Positions 43,415-46,347 of a stretch of DNA of 46,347 nt are shown in pieces; the first letter of the stretch is position 1, and every line of letters begins with the position of its first letter. The DNA comes from Bacteroidota bacterium (GTDB lineage: Bacteria > Bacteroidota > Bacteroidia > B-17B0 > Aurantibacillaceae). The notes under the pieces are model-generated. The model was not told the DNA's origin and ran no database searches. It worked only from the letters and a program-made list of their open reading frames with translations. Position numbers and translations under genes: made by a program. The DNA lies in assembly GCA_013288385.1 (NCBI GenBank), contig JABDBZ010000009.1, positions 1 through 46,347 of the forward strand. The letters run 5' to 3'.

Positions 43415-45307
43415 GTGTGTGGCATTGCAGGCATATTTAATATCAGCGGAAACCCTACTTCGTTGGAAGTAATTAAAGCCATGACGAACAAGATCGCACA
43501 TCGTGGTCCTGATGGCGAAGGATTTTTTGTAGAAGAAAACATTGCATTGGGTCATAGACGCTTGGCAATAATCGACACATCTCCTTTAGGAAATCAACCT
43601 ATGACATCAAAGAATGGTCAATGGGTTGTTGTGTTTAACGGCTGCATTTATAATTATCAAGAACTGAGAGAGGAATTAAAATCAAAAGGACATTCATTTA
43701 TTTCGACAACGGATACTGAAGTTATTTCTGAAGGATTAGCTGCTTATGGTGTTTCTTTTTTTGAACGTTTTGATGGTATGTTTGCAATTGCCGCTTGGCA
43801 CAAATCAAGCAAGACACTATATCTAAGTAGAGATAGATACGGTGTAAAGCCTTTATATTATTGGTTAAACGGGAAAACAATTTTATTTGCTTCTGAAATA
43901 AAAGCCTTCATGGCGCATCCTGAATTTAAGGTGGAGTTAAATCATGAAGCATTAAATGAATATTTTACGTTTCAAAATTTATTTGACTTTCAAACTTTAT
44001 TTAAAGGAGTAACGATGTTACCTCCTGCAAACACGGTGAAGATTGATACGAGTAATGTGAGTGGTATTTCGCACAAGTCTTGGTGGAATTATGATTTCTC
44101 TGAAACAGATGAAACCATGACATTTGAAGATGCGAAAAACGAAACAGAACGTTTATTGAAGAATTCGGTCGTGAAACAAATGGTGGCCGATGTACCTGTG
44201 GGTTCATACTTATCAGGTGGAATGGATTCTGGTTCGTTAACTGCTATTGCGAGTCAACAAATAAAACGCTTAACAACTTTCACCGCAGGATTTGATATGT
44301 CATCGGTAACCGGCGTGGAAGCTAATTTTGATGAACGTCGCGATGCGGAATTGATGGCGAATTATTTTAAAACGGAACATTATGAGCAAGTAATTAATGC
44401 AGGTGATCTGTCGTGGTCGTTACCACGTGTTGTTTGGCATTTAGAAGACCTTAGAGTTGGGATGAGTTATCCAAATTATTATATCAGTAGACTTGCATCA
44501 AAATTTGTAAAAGTTTGTTTGCAAGGTACAGGTGGTGATGAATTATATGGTGGTTACCCTTGGCGTTATTACCGTGTGTTTCAGTCGCTCGATCAAAAAT
44601 CTTTTTTTGATAATTACTATGGGTTTTGGCAACGTTTGGTTTCAGATGAAGACAAGCAAAGTTTATTTACCGATTCGGTGTATTCAAAAATAAAAATCAA
44701 TCAACCAAGAGATATATTTGAACGTGTATTTACATTTAATAAAAAATTAAAATACGATACACCTGAACAACACATCAATAACAGTTTGTATTTTGAGATC
44801 AAAACTTTTTTACCTGGCTTATTACTTGTAGGTGATAAGTTGGCAATGGCAAATGGTTTAGAAGAACGTTTTCCTTTTTTAGATAATGACTTGGTGAGTT
44901 TTGCGCAAACAATTCCTGTAAAGCATAAATTGGGAAATTTGCACAACATGAAAAAAATAGATGAGAATATCTCCTCTAAACGAAATAAATATAACGAATT
45001 TGATGACGGAAAAAATGTATTGAGAAAAGCGATGATGGATTTTATTCCCGAATCTATCATAAACAGAAAAAAGCAAGGCTTTTCTGCTCCAGATGAAAGT
45101 TGGTATAGAGGCGAAAATGCCGATTACATAAAAGAGCTACTCCTCGGAAAAAAAACAGTTTCCTCTGAATTTATTAATCAAAAGTTTGTTGAGAAAATTA
45201 TTGATGAACATATAAATCATAGGATCAATCATCGATTATTGATTTGGTCATTCATGAATTTTGAATGGTGGTGCAGATTGTTTTTAAATGGAGAACAAAT
45301 ATTATAG
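43415..45307 (+). CDS. asnB: AsnB-like glutamine-dependent amidotransferase
   Basis: A 630-residue protein of the asparagine synthase (glutamine-hydrolysing) family. The start is GTG at 43415, which puts the nucleophile Cys at position 2 (MCGIAGIF). The glutaminase domain spans 1-210 and the ATP-pyrophosphatase domain carries SYLSGGMDSGSLTA, a PP-loop. Inside polysaccharide loci such proteins often convert sugar carboxyls to amides instead of making asparagine. It could instead be an ordinary asparagine synthase. The gene is followed after six bases by the FemAB-like gene. Confidence 0.9.
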   Translation: MCGIAGIFNISGNPTSLEVIKAMTNKIAHRGPDGEGFFVEENIALGHRRLAIIDTSPLGNQPMTSKNGQWVVVFNGCIYNYQELREELKSKGHSFISTTDTEVISEGLAAYGVSFFERFDGMFAIAAWHKSSKTLYLSRDRYGVKPLYYWLNGKTILFASEIKAFMAHPEFKVELNHEALNEYFTFQNLFDFQTLFKGVTMLPPANTVKIDTSNVSGISHKSWWNYDFSETDETMTFEDAKNETERLLKNSVVKQMVADVPVGSYLSGGMDSGSLTAIASQQIKRLTTFTAGFDMSSVTGVEANFDERRDAELMANYFKTEHYEQVINAGDLSWSLPRVVWHLEDLRVGMSYPNYYISRLASKFVKVCLQGTGGDELYGGYPWRYYRVFQSLDQKSFFDNYYGFWQRLVSDEDKQSLFTDSVYSKIKINQPRDIFERVFTFNKKLKYDTPEQHINNSLYFEIKTFLPGLLLVGDKLAMANGLEERFPFLDNDLVSFAQTIPVKHKLGNLHNMKKIDENISSKRNKYNEFDDGKNVLRKAMMDFIPESIINRKKQGFSAPDESWYRGENADYIKELLLGKKTVSSEFINQKFVEKIIDEHINHRINHRLLIWSFMNFEWWCRLFLNGEQIL

Positions 45308-45313
45308 AATAAA

Positions 45314-46347
45314 TTGCAAGTTAAATTATTAGATAAATCTTTAGAAAAGCAATATGATGATTTTTTGCTAAAAGGATCTGAAACTCTTCTTTATGCTTCA
45401 AATAAATATCGGAAACTTTTAAAGGAGTTTCTAAATGAGGATGATATTTATTTTGTTGCGCTTGATGAGAATGATGAGATCAAAGGCGTTTTACCAAGCT
45501 TCATTAAAAAAAACGCAGAATTTGGTAATCTTTTGAATTCAGTACCATTTTACGGAAGTAACGGAGCTGTTATTGAATTTGAGAATAACGATATAGTACG
45601 AATGTCGCTCGTCAATAAATTTTATGAATTCGCAAAAAATAATAATTGTGTATCATCAACACTTATTTCTTCCCCACTTAATCCAACAGAAGAGTTTTAC
45701 GAAAAAGTAACTGATTATACTTTTAAAGATTCTCGAATTGGACAGTTGACTAGATTACCTGAGAACACAAAAGATGTTGATGCAGAAGTAATGCAGTTGA
45801 TAGACTCTAAAATGAGAAACTTGGTTCGTAAAGCGCAAAAACTTGAAATAAAGGTAAGTGACGAGCAAAGAGAGAGTCATTTCGATTTTCTAATTGAAAC
45901 GCATAAAGAAAATCTTGCTGCAATTGGTGGAATAGCAAAACCTGAACGTTTTTTCAAATTGATTCCCAAATATTTTGTATACGGAACAGACTATAAAATA
46001 TACATAGCAAAAAAAGAAGGACAATTAATTGCCGCGCTTCTTGTTTTTTACTTTAATAAAACCGTTGAATATTATACACCAGTTATTAAAGCTGAATTTA
46101 GAAATGAGCAACCTTTGAGTTTGTTGATATTTGAAGCAATGAAAAATGCTGTTAAAAAAGGGTATAATTGGTGGAACTGGGGCGGTACATGGGCTTCACA
46201 AGGTGGTGTTTATCATTTCAAAAGCCAGTGGGGCACAAAAGATAAAATGTATTATTACTACACAAAAATATTTGATAAGGCTATTTTGGATAAAACAAAG
46301 GAACAACTACTAAAGGAATATCCGTTTTTTTTTGTTGCACCTTTTAA
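45314..46347 (+). CDS. FemAB/GNAT-like transferase, 5' part
   Basis: The frame opens at a TTG six bases after the asnB stop and stays open to the right edge (344 codons seen). No ATG fits this N-terminus. The C-terminal half contains SKMRNLVRKAQKLEI-like and NWWNWGGTWASQGGVYHFKSQWGTKDKMYYYY segments, typical of FemAB-type acyl/aminoacyltransferases and GNAT proteins in polysaccharide loci. A role in adding an amino-acid or acyl group to a sugar is plausible. The 3' end is outside the window. Confidence 0.75.
   Translation, partial: MQVKLLDKSLEKQYDDFLLKGSETLLYASNKYRKLLKEFLNEDDIYFVALDENDEIKGVLPSFIKKNAEFGNLLNSVPFYGSNGAVIEFENNDIVRMSLVNKFYEFAKNNNCVSSTLISSPLNPTEEFYEKVTDYTFKDSRIGQLTRLPENTKDVDAEVMQLIDSKMRNLVRKAQKLEIKVSDEQRESHFDFLIETHKENLAAIGGIAKPERFFKLIPKYFVYGTDYKIYIAKKEGQLIAALLVFYFNKTVEYYTPVIKAEFRNEQPLSLLIFEAMKNAVKKGYNWWNWGGTWASQGGVYHFKSQWGTKDKMYYYYTKIFDKAILDKTKEQLLKEYPFFFVAPF

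Noticed and set aside
44701..45060. 119-codon minus-strand frame inside asnB
   Set aside because: It is a shadow of a strongly conserved asnB region.
1..46347. tRNA, rRNA and known riboswitch elements
   Set aside because: No cloverleaf, rRNA-like stretch or recognisable riboswitch was noticed by eye; a covariance-model scan would be the decisive test.

Overview
The window is AT-rich chromosomal DNA from a member of the Bacteroidota. The support is a SusC/TonB-type outer-membrane barrel, ExbB-ExbD-TonB genes with Bacteroidota-style TonB proteins, an exosortase-F (XrtF) cluster, an UpxY-type antiterminator, several promoters with the Bacteroidota -7 element TAnnTTTG, many GTG/TTG starts without Shine-Dalgarno sequences, and several secreted proteins of families I associate with this phylum. 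No rRNA, tRNA, CRISPR array or insertion sequence was found. The order or genus cannot be fixed from the sequence alone.

Layout. 1-8.6 kb: the 3' part of an outer-membrane barrel gene, ruvC, a flippase-like/glycosyltransferase/OppC-like permease set, MlaE-MlaF lipid transporter genes, two very small lipoprotein genes, a VanZ-like gene and gcvH. 8.7-13.7 kb: an exbB-exbD-tonB-folC operon, a second tonB and a small HTH regulator. 13.8-20.7 kb: a small unknown gene, a membrane pyrophosphatase fused to a YceI domain, a secreted unknown protein, a flavin disulfide-reductase homologue without its disulfide, and a DUF3307-like membrane protein. 20.7-27.4 kb: a histidine kinase with a XylR_N/V4R-type sensor, a tandem pair of large secreted thioredoxin-fold proteins, a membrane metallopeptidase and a secreted unknown. 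27.5-32.3 kb: rel/spoT, then on the minus strand an operon of a tiny PID-CTERM-like protein, XrtF, the XrtF-associated protein and glyA.

32.3 kb to the right edge is a surface-polysaccharide locus, all on the plus strand: a Wzc-like tyrosine autokinase, a winged-helix regulator, an UpxY/RfaH-type antiterminator, HisH/HisF paralogues, the Wzm/Wzt ABC exporter, a sugar epimerase, a DegT-type aminotransferase, a polysaccharide-deacetylase-like gene with a -1 frameshift at an A7 run, an LpxD-like acyltransferase, an AsnB-like amidotransferase and a FemAB/GNAT-like transferase cut by the window edge. Together they point to synthesis of an amino- or amide-bearing sugar polymer and its export by an ABC transporter, with expression controlled by processive antitermination.

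The most unusual items are the pyrophosphatase-YceI fusion, the disulfide-less flavoprotein with a C-terminal cysteine cluster, the histidine kinase that keeps a complete MopR/DmpR-type zinc site, the paired CxxC micro-lipoproteins, the PID-CTERM/XrtF operon and the slippery frameshift in the deacetylase gene. All family assignments are from recognised motifs; no database search was run.
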